Source: Limivivens faecihominis
Lineage (GTDB): Bacteria > Bacillota > Clostridia > Lachnospirales > Lachnospiraceae
Direction: 5' to 3'
DNA: 64,000 nt
NCBI RefSeq assembly: GCF_020686945.1
Contig: NZ_JAJEPR010000005.1
Coordinates: 62,001 to 126,000 of the forward strand
Part shown: positions 8,699-17,824 of the stretch, piece after piece
Layout: every line of letters begins with the position of its first letter
Position numbering within the stretch: the first letter of the stretch is position 1
Position numbers and translations under genes: made by a program
The notes under the pieces: generated by a model
The model's database searches: none
What the model was told of the DNA's origin: nothing
The model's input: the letters and a program-made list of their open reading frames with translations, nothing else

Positions 8699-8753
8699 AT
8701 ACCTACGAATTGCTCCGCTGCGAAGCAGCTTACGCAATTTTACAATAAGGTAT
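8699..8753. repeat. Nested palindromic intergenic repeat
   Basis: Three nested stems are visible: ATACCT (8699-8704) with AGGTAT (8748-8753), AATTGC (8708-8713) with GCAATT (8734-8739), and GCTGC with GCAGC around GAA (8717-8729). The 32-bp core has a second copy at 60696-60727 with 27 of 32 identical bases. It lies in the ftsW-murA gap and would fold in the operon mRNA. Confidence 0.75.
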
Positions 8754-8776
8754 GCAGAAAGCAAAGATTCCGTGCA

Positions 8777-9853
8777 TCAGCATTTCCGGCTGATCCCCAG
8801 GACCAGCCCCATCTCAGCCAGAAGGAAAAGAATCGAGGTTCCTCCGTAGCTGACGAAAGGAAGGGTGATGCCCGTATTCGGTATGGTGTTCGTGACCACA
8901 GCCACGTTTAAGATCACCTGGATTGAAATATGGCCCATGACCCCCGCGGCAATGAGGGAACCTAAAAGATCCGGCGCATGGACGGAGACCAGGAAAAAAC
9001 GCCAGATCAGCACCAGAAAGAGAAGAAGCAGAATCCCTGCCCCCACAAGCCCCAGCTCCTCACAGATGATGGAAAAAATCATATCATTCTGTGCCTCCGG
9101 GACAAAGCCCAGCTTCTGGATACTTCCGCCAAGACCCGTGCCAAAAAGGCCGCCGGAGCCGATGGCATAGAGCCCCTGGATCGTCTGAAATCCTTTCTCG
9201 TAGCTCTCCGGGTCCCGCCAGATCGCAATGCGTTCAAGACGGTAGCTCTCAAGCCCCAGAAAGATTCCCATAAAGCCTGCTCCCGCCCCAAAAAGCCCCA
9301 CGAAGGGAAGATAGAACGGACTGGAGACAAAGACCAGAATCACGGCGATGCCAAGGATAATGACGGCAGTGCTGAGATTACTGGTTCCCACGAGACCAAC
9401 GATGGGCAGAATCAGAACCAGGGTCCGGAAAAGCTCCAGCATCCCCTTTTTCTTCTTCTCTCTTCTGCTGATGGTCCGGGCCAGAAATAAAATCACCGCC
9501 GGTTTCGCAAACTCCGATGGCTGGAAGGATAAGGGCCCGAGGCTCAGCCATCGTCTGGAGCCGTTGATTGAAGCTCCCACAAAAAGCACCAGAGTGGAAA
9601 GGACCAGGGACAGAAGATACGCCGCCCCTGCCCATTTTTCCAGATCATGGTAATCCATTTCCGCCACCACATACATGGCAACAACGCCTAAAATGGTAGC
9701 AAAAAACTGTTTTTTAAAATAACTGGCAGGATCGGAGAACTTCACCTGCCCGTTGTATGCACTTGTGCTTAAAAGGACGGTCAGTCCGAAAACAATCAGA
9801 ATGACCACCAGTATCAGGAGTGTGTGATCCATCGTACCCTTTTTCCGGTCCAT
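8777..9853 (-). CDS. ftsW: SEDS-family glycosyltransferase (FtsW/SpoVE type)
   Basis: This 358-residue membrane protein has about ten hydrophobic segments and SEDS signatures such as GSRRWLSLGPLSFQPSEFAK (residues about 100-120) and NTIPNTGITLPFVSYGGTS near the end. SEDS proteins polymerise lipid II together with a class B PBP. Its place in the dcw cluster with two class B PBPs suggests division (FtsW) or spore cortex (SpoVE) work; the sequence alone does not separate these. murG, which often follows ftsW in such clusters, is missing, and a palindromic repeat fills the gap before murA. Confidence 0.92.
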   Translation of the reverse strand: MDRKKGTMDHTLLILVVILIVFGLTVLLSTSAYNGQVKFSDPASYFKKQFFATILGVVAMYVVAEMDYHDLEKWAGAAYLLSLVLSTLVLFVGASINGSRRWLSLGPLSFQPSEFAKPAVILFLARTISRREKKKKGMLELFRTLVLILPIVGLVGTSNLSTAVIILGIAVILVFVSSPFYLPFVGLFGAGAGFMGIFLGLESYRLERIAIWRDPESYEKGFQTIQGLYAIGSGGLFGTGLGGSIQKLGFVPEAQNDMIFSIICEELGLVGAGILLLLFLVLIWRFFLVSVHAPDLLGSLIAAGVMGHISIQVILNVAVVTNTIPNTGITLPFVSYGGTSILFLLAEMGLVLGISRKC

Positions 9854-9871
9854 GGCACCCCCTGTTTCCTG

Positions 9872-11227
9872 TTACAGCTGATTTACAAACTCTTTGAACT
9901 CTTTTCCGCGAACCTCATAGCTCGGGAACATATCCCAGCTCGCGCAGGCCGGTGAGAGCAGGACTGCCTCTCCGCTTACGGCATGGGACGCGCAGAACTC
10001 CACGGCTTCCTTGAGGGAATCCACGAAATATACCGGCTCAAAGCCGCATTTTTTTGCGGTCTCGGCGATCTTCTCTCTCGTTGCTCCGAGAAGAACCAGG
10101 CCTTTTACTTTTCCGTCGAAGGCATTGATCCACTCTTCATAGGAAGAACCTTTGTCGTAGCCGCCGCCGATGAGCCAGGTGGGCCGGTTCATGGCCTGAA
10201 TGCCCTTGATAGCTGCATCCGGGTTGGTTCCCTTGGAATCGTTATAGTAGGCAACACCATTTTTCTCCGTCACATACTCGATCCGGTGCTCCACCGCATG
10301 GAAGCGAACCAGTGCATAGCGGATCTCCTCCAGGCTGACGCCGTAGGCCAGCGCCATGGCAACTGCCGCCATGACATTCTCGAAGTTATGAAGGCCCAGA
10401 AGGTTCAGCTCGTCGGTATCGCAGATCTTTATGGTTTCTTTGCCGTCATTGTAGAAAATCGCGCCGTTTTCGTAGTACATTCCCTGATCTAACTTACGCG
10501 CACTGGAGAAAAATATGACTTTCGTCTTCAGGGTCTCTCCGAATTTTCTTAAGACTTCGTCCTCATAGTTCAGGACGCAGGTGTCTTCCGCCGTCTGATT
10601 GGCGGTGATCAGCTCTTTCACCCTTATGTACTCTTCCATGGTATGATGGCGGTTCAGATGATCCGGCGTGATGTTCAGGATCGCGCTCACCTTCGGGTGA
10701 AAATGCTCGATAGTCTCCAGCTGGAAGCTGCTGATTTCCGCCACCGTAACGGAATCCTCATTCATCTGCTCCACAGCTTCCGTGTAGGGATTTCCGATGT
10801 TTCCTACAACGAAAACGGAGTTTCTCGCATGCTCCATGATGGCTCCCAGAAGGCTGGTGGTTGTCGTTTTTCCATTGGTTCCCGTGATGGCCAGCACGTC
10901 ACCTTTTCCAAAAGCGTAGGCCAGCTCCACCTCGCCCCAGATCTTCAGTCCTTTTTCCTTAAAATGAAGGACCAGCGGAAGGTCCGTGGGAACACCGGGA
11001 CTTAATACAACCAAGGAGAGTTTATCGATCTCTTTCTCCGGCAGGTTTCCGATAAAGACCTCGGCCTTTGTGCCCTCTTTCAGGCGGCTTTTCACCTCCG
11101 CCGGGTCTGTTTTTTCATTTCCGTCGTAGAGAACGGGGATGCTTCCCATGTCCTCCAGAAGTTCAGCGGCTCCAATACCGCTCTTTCCCGTGCCGAATAC
11201 CAGCACGCGCTTTTCTTTCAAATCCAT
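9872..11227 (-). CDS. murD: UDP-N-acetylmuramoyl-L-alanine--D-glutamate ligase
   Basis: MurD adds D-glutamate to UDP-MurNAc-L-Ala in the cytoplasm. The N-terminal nucleotide-sugar domain (VLVFGTGKSGIGAAELL), the ATP loop AITGTNGKTTTTSLLG at about residue 110, and the C-terminal ligase domain with HRIEYVTEKNGVAYYNDSKG are present; 451 residues is normal. I prefer the ATG at 11227 because AGGAGG lies 11 bp upstream; the ATG at 11236 would be only 2 bp from that site. The gene follows mraY by about 20 bp in the dcw operon. Confidence 0.95.
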   Translation of the reverse strand: MDLKEKRVLVFGTGKSGIGAAELLEDMGSIPVLYDGNEKTDPAEVKSRLKEGTKAEVFIGNLPEKEIDKLSLVVLSPGVPTDLPLVLHFKEKGLKIWGEVELAYAFGKGDVLAITGTNGKTTTTSLLGAIMEHARNSVFVVGNIGNPYTEAVEQMNEDSVTVAEISSFQLETIEHFHPKVSAILNITPDHLNRHHTMEEYIRVKELITANQTAEDTCVLNYEDEVLRKFGETLKTKVIFFSSARKLDQGMYYENGAIFYNDGKETIKICDTDELNLLGLHNFENVMAAVAMALAYGVSLEEIRYALVRFHAVEHRIEYVTEKNGVAYYNDSKGTNPDAAIKGIQAMNRPTWLIGGGYDKGSSYEEWINAFDGKVKGLVLLGATREKIAETAKKCGFEPVYFVDSLKEAVEFCASHAVSGEAVLLSPACASWDMFPSYEVRGKEFKEFVNQL

Positions 11228-11248
11228 GACAATCATGTCCTCCTGAGT

Positions 11249-12223
11249 TTATCGAATAAGCAGAAGCCCTGCGATGCAGAGCAGCATGGTAACAGTGGAA
11301 AATACGGCAACGATCCTTGTCTCGGACCAGCCGCAAAGCTCAAAATGATGGTGAATAGGCGCCATCTTGAAGAAACGTTTTCCTCCGGTCTTCTTGAAAT
11401 AAGTGACCTGAATGATAACGGAAAGAACCTCGATGAGGTAAATCAGACCCACCACCAGAATGATCCAGGGCATACGGAGCATATAGGCAGAACCTGCCAC
11501 GAAACCGCCCAGTGCCAGAGAACCTGTGTCACCCATAAATACCTGGGCCGGATGCACATTAAAGAGCAGGAAGCCCAAAAGTGCGCCTGCCACAGCTGCG
11601 GTCACAGGCTCGATGCCGCCGCCCAGCGCCAGGGAAGCGATCGTGAAGAAAACAGCTACCACAGCTGTCACGCTGGAAGCCAGGCCGTCCAGACCGTCGG
11701 TAAAGTTGACACCGTTGTCGGTACCCAGAATCGCGAAATAGGCCAGCGGAACCGTGATCCATTTGATATCCAGCACATAGTCCGTGAAAGGAAGGACCAT
11801 CGCCAGACCGCTTTCATCCTTAAAAATCAGATAAACCACAAAAACAGTGGTCACTGCCAGCTGACAGAACAGCTTCTGTTTGGGAAGAAGTCCGTCGGAA
11901 CGCTTCAGCACCACTTTCAGATAGTCATCCAGAAAACCGATGATTCCAAAGCCCAGGGTCAGAAACAGAACCGGAATGATCCGGGGATAACGGCCCACAA
12001 AAAACAGGCAGGTCACCAGGACGCTGATAAGAATGATCGTTCCACCCATTGTGGGGGTTCCCGCTTTCTTCAGATGGGACTGAACGCCCTCGACTCTCTC
12101 TGTCTGTCCGACCTTGAGTCTCCGAAGGAAGGGAATGACGAAAGGACTTAACGCCACGCTGATCGCAAACGCAACGAGCAGCGGGATCATCACGGATTGA
12201 ATGATTTCTGTACTTATAACCAT
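11249..12223 (-). CDS. mraY: Phospho-N-acetylmuramoyl-pentapeptide-transferase
   Basis: MraY transfers phospho-MurNAc-pentapeptide to undecaprenyl phosphate, forming lipid I. The 324-residue protein has about ten membrane segments and the family signatures KKAGTPTMGG, GFLDDYLKV, NFTDGLDGLASS and FKMAPIHHHFELCGW; the Asp pairs and the HHH motif are active-site residues in the family. The ribosome binding site AAAGAGGTG lies before the ATG. Position between the PBP genes and murD is canonical. Confidence 0.97.
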   Translation of the reverse strand: MVISTEIIQSVMIPLLVAFAISVALSPFVIPFLRRLKVGQTERVEGVQSHLKKAGTPTMGGTIILISVLVTCLFFVGRYPRIIPVLFLTLGFGIIGFLDDYLKVVLKRSDGLLPKQKLFCQLAVTTVFVVYLIFKDESGLAMVLPFTDYVLDIKWITVPLAYFAILGTDNGVNFTDGLDGLASSVTAVVAVFFTIASLALGGGIEPVTAAVAGALLGFLLFNVHPAQVFMGDTGSLALGGFVAGSAYMLRMPWIILVVGLIYLIEVLSVIIQVTYFKKTGGKRFFKMAPIHHHFELCGWSETRIVAVFSTVTMLLCIAGLLLIR

Positions 12224-12247
12224 TTTGCACCTCTTTGTTATTTAATT

Positions 12248-12288
12248 CTATTTGGAGCTACAGCCCAATTCTGCTTAGCTCCGAATAG
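12248..12288 (-). repeat. Imperfect hairpin in the PBP-mraY gap
   Basis: CTATTTGGAGCTA (12248-12260) pairs with TAGCTCCGAATAG (12276-12288) at 12 of 13 positions, with a 15-nt loop. No T-run follows on the minus strand, so mRNA processing or partial attenuation is as likely as termination. Confidence 0.5.
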
Positions 12289-12328
12289 TTACAGTATAAT
12301 TCTTTTTTCTCCATTACGCAAGGTTTTC

Positions 12329-14083
12329 TTACCCCGCCTCTGTTTCCGTACTGACCGTTTCCGTTCGTTCCACTCCAAGATAAGGGAGAATATTTGCAAA
12401 AATATCCCGGATCACCGGGGCGGCCACGGTGCCTCCATAGTAGACGCCCTGGGGATTGTGGATCACACAGATTCCCAGAACCGTGGGATTTTCCGCCGGA
12501 GTAAAGCCTAAAAAAGACGAAATATAGCGATGGGCGCTTCTCGGGATCGTCTCCGAAGTGGCGGTCTTTCCGCCGATGGAATACCCCTCAATGGCCGCAT
12601 TTTTCCCCGAACCGGCGCTCACCACCTCCTTTAAAATCCCCCGCACGGTTTCCGAAGTCTCCTCCGAAAGAATCCGCTCCCCCAAGGGGTATTCGAGCAC
12701 TTTTAAGAGGGCTCCGTCCCGGTCCCGTACCTGGATGCCGAAATGCGGCGTAACTCTTCTGCCGCCGTTGATGAGGGAACTCACCGTGGCCGCCAGCTGC
12801 ACCGGCGTCACCTGGAACGACTGGCCGAAGGAAACCGTCGCCAGCTCCACGAGCCCCATGTTTTCCTTTTTATGCATGATCGTTCCGGCCTCTCCCGGAA
12901 GGTCAATGCCCGTCTTTTTCAGGAGGCCAAACTGCTGAAAATACCGGTAATAGGCATCGATGCCCAGCCTTAAACCCACCGTGATAAAAACCGGGTTGCA
13001 GGAGTTCATGGCCCCGTGGACGAAATCCTCGCTCCCGTGACCTCCCACCTTATGACAGCGGATCCTCCGGTCCTCCACGATGCAGTAGCCAGGACAGTAA
13101 AACGAATCCGAAGGATGTACCACGCCCTCTTCCAGCCCCGCGGACATCGTGATGATCTTAAAAACCGACCCGGGCTCGTAGGTATCGTTGATGCAGCCGT
13201 TCCGCCACATCTGGTTTCTGGCATCCTGGATCTCCTGCTCCGACAGCCCCGAGGTATCCATTTCCCCGAGATCAAAGGGATGGTTAAGATCAAACTCCGG
13301 CACATTGACACAGGCGTAAATCTCCCCGTTCCGGGGATTCATCAGGAGAATCGAAACCTTTTCCGCCTGTTTCTCCTCCATGACTTTCAGGGCCGCCTGC
13401 TCCGCGTACTCCTGGATATTCCGGTCCAGGCTGATGATGAGATTCTTCCCCGGAACAGCCTCCTGCCGCGACTCACCGGCATCAGAGAGCTCCACGCCCC
13501 TGGCGTCGGTGAGGGTCAGAATCTTTCCGTTGGTTCCTTTTAAGACCTCCTCGTACTCCGCCTCCAGACCGATGATGCCTTGGTTATCGCTTCCCGTAAA
13601 GCCCAGGACCCGGGAAGCCAGCGTCCCGTATGGATAATAGCGCTTGAAATCTTCATCCACCTTCACCCCGGGCAGATTGTATTCCCGGATCTTATCTCCC
13701 GTCTCCTTCGGCACGTTGGTGCGGATGCGCTCCAGGGCGCTGACCTTTTCCACCCGTTTTCGCACCTGCTCCCCGGGAAGTTCCAGTTCCTCTGTGAGAA
13801 CATGTATCACTTCCTCCTTATCTTTCAGCTGATTGTGGACCACAGAAACCGTACAGACCGGCTGATTGTCCGCCAGCACCGTGCCGTTGACATCCAGAAT
13901 CCGCCCTCTGGCCGCCTTGATATCCCGTTCCCGCTCGTGAAGGTCCGTAGCCTTTTTGTGGTAATATTCTGACTGAAAAAGCATGAGATAGCCCAGACGC
14001 CCCACCAGTCCCACCAGCATGGCCGCGCAGAGGAGAAAGACCAGAAGGATCTTTTTCTTGTGAAAAATCTTCAGCGTGGACAT
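12329..14083 (-). CDS. Class B penicillin-binding protein, SpoVD-like, with KTA in place of KTG
   Basis: A D,D-transpeptidase of 584 residues with one N-terminal membrane anchor, a dimerisation/pedestal region and a transpeptidase domain from about residue 240. The catalytic S-x-x-K is in PGSVFKIIT and the S-x-N in NSCNP. The third motif reads GGKTATSE (K-T-A) instead of the usual K-T-G. No PASTA domain is present. Its place just after another class B PBP suggests one serves vegetative division and this one may be SpoVD-like, but the assignment is inference. The ribosome binding site is sequestered in a terminator-like hairpin at 14084-14134, so its expression may be set apart from the rest of the operon. 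Confidence 0.88.
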   Translation of the reverse strand: MSTLKIFHKKKILLVFLLCAAMLVGLVGRLGYLMLFQSEYYHKKATDLHERERDIKAARGRILDVNGTVLADNQPVCTVSVVHNQLKDKEEVIHVLTEELELPGEQVRKRVEKVSALERIRTNVPKETGDKIREYNLPGVKVDEDFKRYYPYGTLASRVLGFTGSDNQGIIGLEAEYEEVLKGTNGKILTLTDARGVELSDAGESRQEAVPGKNLIISLDRNIQEYAEQAALKVMEEKQAEKVSILLMNPRNGEIYACVNVPEFDLNHPFDLGEMDTSGLSEQEIQDARNQMWRNGCINDTYEPGSVFKIITMSAGLEEGVVHPSDSFYCPGYCIVEDRRIRCHKVGGHGSEDFVHGAMNSCNPVFITVGLRLGIDAYYRYFQQFGLLKKTGIDLPGEAGTIMHKKENMGLVELATVSFGQSFQVTPVQLAATVSSLINGGRRVTPHFGIQVRDRDGALLKVLEYPLGERILSEETSETVRGILKEVVSAGSGKNAAIEGYSIGGKTATSETIPRSAHRYISSFLGFTPAENPTVLGICVIHNPQGVYYGGTVAAPVIRDIFANILPYLGVERTETVSTETEAG

Positions 14084-14134
14084 AGAAAAACCTCCGGAAA
14101 AGCTTTCTATTATGTATAGTCGCTTTTCCGAAGG
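14084..14134 (-). promoter_or_regulatory. Hairpin that sequesters the ribosome binding site of the second PBP gene and resembles a terminator
   Basis: CCTCCGGAAAAGC (14091-14103) and GCTTTTCCGAAGG (14122-14134) form a 13-bp stem in the minus-strand RNA with one G-U pair and an 18-nt loop. The 3' arm contains GGAGG, the only ribosome binding site, and is followed directly by five U before the ATG at 14083. It could act as an attenuator, a translation switch or both. Confidence 0.7.
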
Positions 14135-14146
14135 TCTATGTGTTTT

Positions 14147-16261
14147 TTATTCTGCCGCGAGATCTTCTCTCGTGATGCCGGCGTTGTCCGGCAGGCCTTC
14201 CTGCTGCTCCTCGTCAGTCTTTTCCGCAGGAGGATTGGAAATGTTGGGGTTGTCTGCCACCTGACTGTCGGCACTCTGGATGACGTTTCCATTCTCATCC
14301 GTTTCCGGTGTCTCGGTCTCGGTGATTCGTCCGGCCTCCGCCTCCTCCCGGGTGATGCCGTGTTCTGCCAGCTCCTCGTCGGTGTACTCCTCGGTAGCGG
14401 GAATGTTGAGATACGGCAGAATCTCCATCAGGATCTTTCGGGACATGATGTGGGGATAGCCGCCCTGGGTCTGATCCTCCACGTTGGGCTCATCCACTAC
14501 GGAATAAACCACCACTTCCGGATCGTCGATGGGGGCTGCACCGATAAAGGAAACGATGTATCGTCCTGACCAGCGCTGTCCGGTTTCCGGATTGATTTTC
14601 TCCGCAGTACCTGTCTTACCTCCGATACGGTAGCCCGGAACCCAGGCTTTCTTTCCGGTTCCGTAAAGGACACCCATCTCAAGGGCTTCCTGAAGAACCT
14701 TGGAGGTTGACTCGGAAATCGGCTGGCGAAGAAGAATCGGATCGTTGGTTTTCACCACGCCACCCTGATCGTTGATGATCTGCTTCACCATATGGGGCTG
14801 ATAGTAATAACCACCGTTGACTACCGCACTGAAAGCGGCAATCTCCTGGATCATCGTACTGGTAAAACCCTGACCAAAAGTATTGGTGGCCAGTTCTACC
14901 TCGTGCATGTTCTCCGTCGTATAGAGGCTTCCGATATTCTCATTGGGAAGATCGATGCCTGTCCGGCTTCCGAAGTTGAAAAGCCGCTGGTATTTACAGA
15001 ATTTCTCCACACCCAGACGATAACCGATCTGCATCAGGGCATCGTTGCAGGAGTTCTGAATGGCCTCCCGTACGGTCTCCATGCCATGACCATTGATATT
15101 ATCGCAGTTGATCCGGGTATCAGTGATAAACTCATAACCATCACAGTAAAACGTGTCATCCGGATTGATGGAACCGGTCTCAAGGGCCGCGGATACGGTA
15201 ATCGGTTTGAAGGTAGAACCAAGCTCAAAGGCGTAGGAAACGCAGAAGTTACTCCACATATCGTTGTAAACCACTGCCTGCTCCTCTTCGCTCAAAGCAT
15301 CCACCTCATCCTGATCGTACCAGGAACTCACATTGTAGGGATCGGAAAGGTCATAGCCGTGGTTCGTGGCCATGGCATAGATCTCGCCGGTCTTCGGATT
15401 CATGACGATGACCGCGATATTCTTGGCTCCGTGGCCGTTCAGCTCCTGGTTGGAGCCGTCGCTGAGTTCTTCATCCAGCTGCTTGATGTATTTCTCCACG
15501 ATCTGCTGGATATTGACATCCAGCGTGGAAACCAGACTGTAACCGTTCTCCGGCTCAATGACGGTCCGCTGCAACTCGGAATCCTCGTTGAGGTAGCCGA
15601 ACTCCCGGCCGTTCACGCCATTGAGAACATCGGTATAGTAGGATTCCAGCCCCACAATACCGTCGCTTAAGTCATTGGAGAAGCCCACCACGGTACTGGC
15701 CAGAGATTTCATCGGATATTCCCGGACATAACTCTCTTCAAACCAGATGCCCTTGACATTATTTCTCTGGTTGATCTCCTCTTTCGTGAGATTCTCATCC
15801 GAGGTGGAAATGGAAGCCTCATAGGCGTCCTTCTCTTCCTGGGTGACTTTTTTCTTCAGAACCTGGTACTGGCTGTTCTTTGTGTCCTCCGCTGTGATAA
15901 GGCTTCGTAGCTTCACCGCATCGAGGCCGAAGGAGGAGGCCAGAGCCTGTACCGTCGGCTCCAGATAGGCTTCTTTCTCGTTGACCGCCTTGCAATCCAG
16001 GATCACGGTGTAAACCTTTTCGCTCCGGGCCAGAACATTGCCGTTCCGGTCCTGGATCTCGCCCCGCCGGTAAGGAATCGTCCGGCTGTCGTACTCCTTC
16101 TGGGAGAGCACCTGCTTGGCATATTTATCGCCGCTCTTGATGTTGATATAGGCAATTTTTAAATTTAATATCACTAAAACCAACAAAACAAATGCAAAAA
16201 CGCCCAGGAGCTTTTTTTGCATTTGTTTATCAAATTTCTGCTTTCTTCTTCTTTTTTTCAA
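14147..16261 (-). CDS. Class B penicillin-binding protein (FtsI/PBP2B type)
   Basis: A 704-residue D,D-transpeptidase with a basic N terminus, one membrane segment at about residues 14-34, a dimerisation domain, and a transpeptidase domain with all three motifs: GSTFKPIT, NSCNDAL and GGKTGTAEK. It cross-links septal peptidoglycan together with the SEDS partner. After about residue 610 there is an acidic, Glu/Thr-rich extracellular tail (TDEELAEHGITREEAEAG) ending in a second Asp/Glu-rich stretch, similar in style to the tail of FtsQ in this cluster. It follows ftsL and precedes the second PBP. Confidence 0.92.
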   Translation of the reverse strand: MKKRRRKQKFDKQMQKKLLGVFAFVLLVLVILNLKIAYINIKSGDKYAKQVLSQKEYDSRTIPYRRGEIQDRNGNVLARSEKVYTVILDCKAVNEKEAYLEPTVQALASSFGLDAVKLRSLITAEDTKNSQYQVLKKKVTQEEKDAYEASISTSDENLTKEEINQRNNVKGIWFEESYVREYPMKSLASTVVGFSNDLSDGIVGLESYYTDVLNGVNGREFGYLNEDSELQRTVIEPENGYSLVSTLDVNIQQIVEKYIKQLDEELSDGSNQELNGHGAKNIAVIVMNPKTGEIYAMATNHGYDLSDPYNVSSWYDQDEVDALSEEEQAVVYNDMWSNFCVSYAFELGSTFKPITVSAALETGSINPDDTFYCDGYEFITDTRINCDNINGHGMETVREAIQNSCNDALMQIGYRLGVEKFCKYQRLFNFGSRTGIDLPNENIGSLYTTENMHEVELATNTFGQGFTSTMIQEIAAFSAVVNGGYYYQPHMVKQIINDQGGVVKTNDPILLRQPISESTSKVLQEALEMGVLYGTGKKAWVPGYRIGGKTGTAEKINPETGQRWSGRYIVSFIGAAPIDDPEVVVYSVVDEPNVEDQTQGGYPHIMSRKILMEILPYLNIPATEEYTDEELAEHGITREEAEAGRITETETPETDENGNVIQSADSQVADNPNISNPPAEKTDEEQQEGLPDNAGITREDLAAE

Positions 16262-16277
16262 TCAAACCACCTGTGTA

Positions 16278-16826
16278 CTATTCCTTCGGTACTTCCTCGT
16301 ACTGACGGACATAGTCTTTGTCCTGCTTTTCATAAGTAACGATCTGATCCTGATTGGCATATACCATACCCAGCTCATTGATCGCAATGTCACGGATCTT
16401 ATCCAGGTCCACAGAAGAAACGGCCTTGGAATAAGCCGCATCGTTGGACAGCTTCAGATCGCTGTAGGAACTCTCCATGCGGGAAATCTGTTTTCTGGAT
16501 TCCGTCACCTGAGCCTGCAACTTCAGATAATTGACACAGATAAACAGACAGGCTACGGCTACGATACTTAAGAAGGTCACATATCCCTTATTCATCTGAA
16601 AAGCTCTTGCTCTGGCCCTGCGTCTGGCGACGGCCTTCTGCCGGGTCTTCGGACGACTCTGGCTGGTCTTGCGCTTCGGTGTCTGCTGTCTCTTCTCAGG
16701 TGCATGATGCCGCCCGGGCATCTCCTCCGGCACTGCCTGCTCATACTGTGAAAGTTTTCTCACGGCGGTACCTTCGATATAAGCTCCGCTGTTCAATTTT
16801 TTGCGAGTGTTCATCTGGCTCCCCAT
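16278..16826 (-). CDS. ftsL: FtsL-like cell division protein
   Basis: The 182-residue protein has a long, very basic cytoplasmic region (residues 1-95, rich in Lys/Arg/Gln), one membrane segment (GYVTFLSIVAVACLFICVNY) and a short heptad-like extracellular coil ending in a LDKIRDIAINELGM motif. This is the architecture of FtsL/FtsB divisome scaffolds, and the position between rsmH and the PBP gene is the usual place of ftsL. Sequence conservation in the family is low, so the call rests on architecture and context. GGGGAG precedes the ATG. Confidence 0.85.
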   Translation of the reverse strand: MGSQMNTRKKLNSGAYIEGTAVRKLSQYEQAVPEEMPGRHHAPEKRQQTPKRKTSQSRPKTRQKAVARRRARARAFQMNKGYVTFLSIVAVACLFICVNYLKLQAQVTESRKQISRMESSYSDLKLSNDAAYSKAVSSVDLDKIRDIAINELGMVYANQDQIVTYEKQDKDYVRQYEEVPKE

Positions 16827-16864
16827 GATAACTCCCCTTTCACCCGGTCATTACCTCCGCTGGC

Positions 16865-17809
16865 TCAGAGAATGATCTTCCGTTCAAAAACTCTGAGCTT
16901 GGAACTCTTGGAACGTTTGTTTTCCAGAAGCTCCTCCTCACTCGGAACAATCGGTTTTCTAGTTATAACTTTTCCCTTTGATTTCCGTCCGCAGACGCAG
17001 ACAGGAAACTCTTTGGGACAGATACAAGGATCTTCGTTTTCTTTAAAAATATTCTTAACGATCCGGTCCTCCAGAGAGTGGAAGGTGATCACTGCAATCC
17101 TGCCTCCGTCATCCAGAAGATCGATCATATCTCCAAGGGAATCTTTCAGCACATCCAGTTCCCTGTTCAGTTCGATCCGAATCGCCTGAAAGGTTCTTTT
17201 GGCCGGGTGTCCGCCTACGGCACGGACTTTCATCGGAATCGCCGCTTTTATCACTTGAATTAACTCCCCAGTTGTTTCCAATGGTTTTTCACTTCTCGCG
17301 CTGACGATGTGCTTCGCGATATTCTTCGCAAATTTGTCCTCTCCGTAATCACGGATGATCCGATACAGGTCACTCTCGCTGTAGCCATTGACGATATCTC
17401 TGGCCGTCATTTCCTGTCTCTGATCCATCCGCATATCCAGTGGGGCATCCTCCCGGTAAGTGAAACCGCGTTCCGCGTTATCCAGCTGATAGGATGAGAC
17501 CCCCAGGTCCAAAAGAATTCCGTCCACTGCTGTAATGTGTAATTTTGTCAGTTCTGCCTTCATGTTGCAGTAATTGCTGCGAATGATGGTCACTTTATCC
17601 TTAAACTCCCCTAAGCGCGCCCGTGCAGCTTCTATGGCAGCTTCGTCCTGGTCGATCCCGATGAGCCGGCCTTTGTCCGAAAGCCTGCGGCAGATCTCGT
17701 ATGAATGACCGCCGCCGCCCAGTGTACCATCAACGTAGATACCGTCCGGTCGGATGTTCAGTGACTCCATGCACTCACTGAGCAGTACAGATTGATGTTT
17801 AAATTCCAT
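16865..17809 (-). CDS. rsmH: 16S rRNA (cytosine(1402)-N(4))-methyltransferase RsmH
   Basis: RsmH (MraW) methylates C1402 in the 16S rRNA decoding centre with S-adenosylmethionine. The 314-residue protein opens with HQSVLLSECMESLNI, has the SAM loop DGTLGGGGHS, GILLDLGVSSYQLD and the late conserved ITFHSLEDRIVK. CxC pairs near residues 265-280 (CICPKEFPVCVCG) are typical. A strong GGGGAGGA lies before the ATG. It is the second gene of the dcw operon. Confidence 0.97.
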   Translation of the reverse strand: MEFKHQSVLLSECMESLNIRPDGIYVDGTLGGGGHSYEICRRLSDKGRLIGIDQDEAAIEAARARLGEFKDKVTIIRSNYCNMKAELTKLHITAVDGILLDLGVSSYQLDNAERGFTYREDAPLDMRMDQRQEMTARDIVNGYSESDLYRIIRDYGEDKFAKNIAKHIVSARSEKPLETTGELIQVIKAAIPMKVRAVGGHPAKRTFQAIRIELNRELDVLKDSLGDMIDLLDDGGRIAVITFHSLEDRIVKNIFKENEDPCICPKEFPVCVCGRKSKGKVITRKPIVPSEEELLENKRSKSSKLRVFERKIIL

Positions 17810-17824
17810 ATTGTCCTCCCCTGA

